6,880 nt of DNA from Bordetella parapertussis (lineage in GTDB: Bacteria > Pseudomonadota > Gammaproteobacteria > Burkholderiales > Burkholderiaceae). Shown here one piece after another: positions 6,468 through 6,880 of this stretch. The notes beneath the pieces are model-generated. The model did not search any database. It was not told the origin of the DNA and saw only the letters and a program-made list of their open reading frames with translations. The stretch lies in assembly GCA_945901665.1 (NCBI GenBank), contig CAMDLJ010000141.1:1-6880 (forward strand). The letters are read 5' to 3'. The translations under genes were made by a program, and so were the position numbers. The first letter of the stretch is position 1; every line of letters starts with the position of its first letter.

Positions 6468-6880
6468 TCAGTGGGGGGTGAAGGTCACGCGGTCCGGCAC
6501 GGGCTTGGTCTCACCCAAACGGCTCCACCAAGGCATCAGGAGGAAAAAGCCAAAGTAAAACAAGGTTCCCACTTGGGAAACGCGCTCACCGATGGGCGAA
6601 GGCGGTTGCACCCCCAGGTAACCCAGGATCACAAAGTTGATGACAAAAATGCCGTAGAGGTATTTGTGCCAATCGGGGCGGTAGCGAATAGACCTCACTT
6701 CACAGTTGTCCAACCAAGGCAAGAAAAACAAAATAATGACCGCGCCACCCATGACCACCACGCCCCAAAACTTGGCGTCGATCTTGAGCATCAGACCCAT
6801 CATGATGACCGCGGCGGCCACCACCGCAGCTTTGAGGAAGCTGGGCATTTTGATGCGGGTGACGCCCAAATAGGCAGCGA
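6468..6880 (-). CDS. petB: Ubiquinol-cytochrome c reductase, cytochrome b subunit (3' end only)
   Basis: Cytochrome b is the membrane core of the bc1 complex, holding two b hemes and forming the quinol-oxidising and quinone-reducing sites. Only the last 136 residues and the TGA are in the window; the reading frame runs open off the right edge, so the true start and the heme-ligating helices are not visible. The visible part has four hydrophobic segments: FLKAAVVAAAVIMMGLML, FWGVVVMGGAVIILFFLPWLD, LYGIFVINFVILGYLG, and LFYFGFFLLMPWWS. They are joined by the short loops CEVRSIRYRPDWHK and VQPPSPIGERVSQVG, and the protein ends LGETKPVPDRVTFTPH. This matches the C-terminal third of bacterial cytochrome b. 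A TTG at 6869 is a leucine codon inside the gene, not a start. It lies 18 nt before petC. Confidence 0.95.
   Translation of the reverse strand, partial: AAYLGVTRIKMPSFLKAAVVAAAVIMMGLMLKIDAKFWGVVVMGGAVIILFFLPWLDNCEVRSIRYRPDWHKYLYGIFVINFVILGYLGVQPPSPIGERVSQVGTLFYFGFFLLMPWWSRLGETKPVPDRVTFTPH

Overview
The window is a compact stretch of conserved housekeeping genes from a betaproteobacterium, most likely Burkholderiales and plausibly Comamonadaceae. That placement is inferred from protein character and gene order (bc1 operon followed by sspA-sspB; secA followed by argJ; a DUF721/DciA-family gene divergent from secA). No 16S gene or other taxonomic marker is present. I see no mobile element, CRISPR array, phage gene or sign of horizontal transfer, and no gene-free stretch longer than about 100 bases.

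Layout by coordinate. Positions 1-1182 (minus) hold argJ, cut by the window edge about 15 residues before its expected C-terminus. Positions 1187-3943 (minus) hold a complete secA, whose stop is 4 nt from the argJ start. Positions 3944-4043 are a 100-nt divergent intergenic region. Positions 4044-4346 (plus) hold a 100-residue DUF721/DciA-like protein, the only plus-strand gene. Positions 4385-4460 (minus) hold tRNA-Thr(UGU), with CCA encoded. Then come sspB (4472-4972), sspA (4991-5602), petC for cytochrome c1 (5691-6449) and the 3' end of petB for cytochrome b (6468-6880), all on the minus strand.

Read in the direction of transcription, the right half runs petB-petC, two consecutive hairpins, sspA-sspB, tRNA-Thr. 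The second hairpin has the form of an intrinsic terminator and ends about 20 nt before the sspA start codon. The respiratory genes and the stress-adaptor genes are therefore adjacent but probably not expressed at equal level. The left half is a secA-argJ pair transcribed away from the DUF721/DciA-like gene.

Functionally, petB and petC encode subunits of the ubiquinol:cytochrome c oxidoreductase. SspA is a GST-fold RNA-polymerase-associated regulator and SspB is the ClpXP delivery adaptor for ssrA-tagged proteins. SecA is the Sec translocase motor and ArgJ recycles acetyl groups in arginine synthesis. I found no strong candidate for a previously undescribed system. The points worth a second look are small: the terminator-like hairpin placed tightly before sspA, the tRNA gene 11 nt behind sspB, a nine-codon ORF overlapping the secA start, a substituted residue in a conserved ArgJ motif, and a retained Cys-Pro-Phe-Ser motif in SspA.
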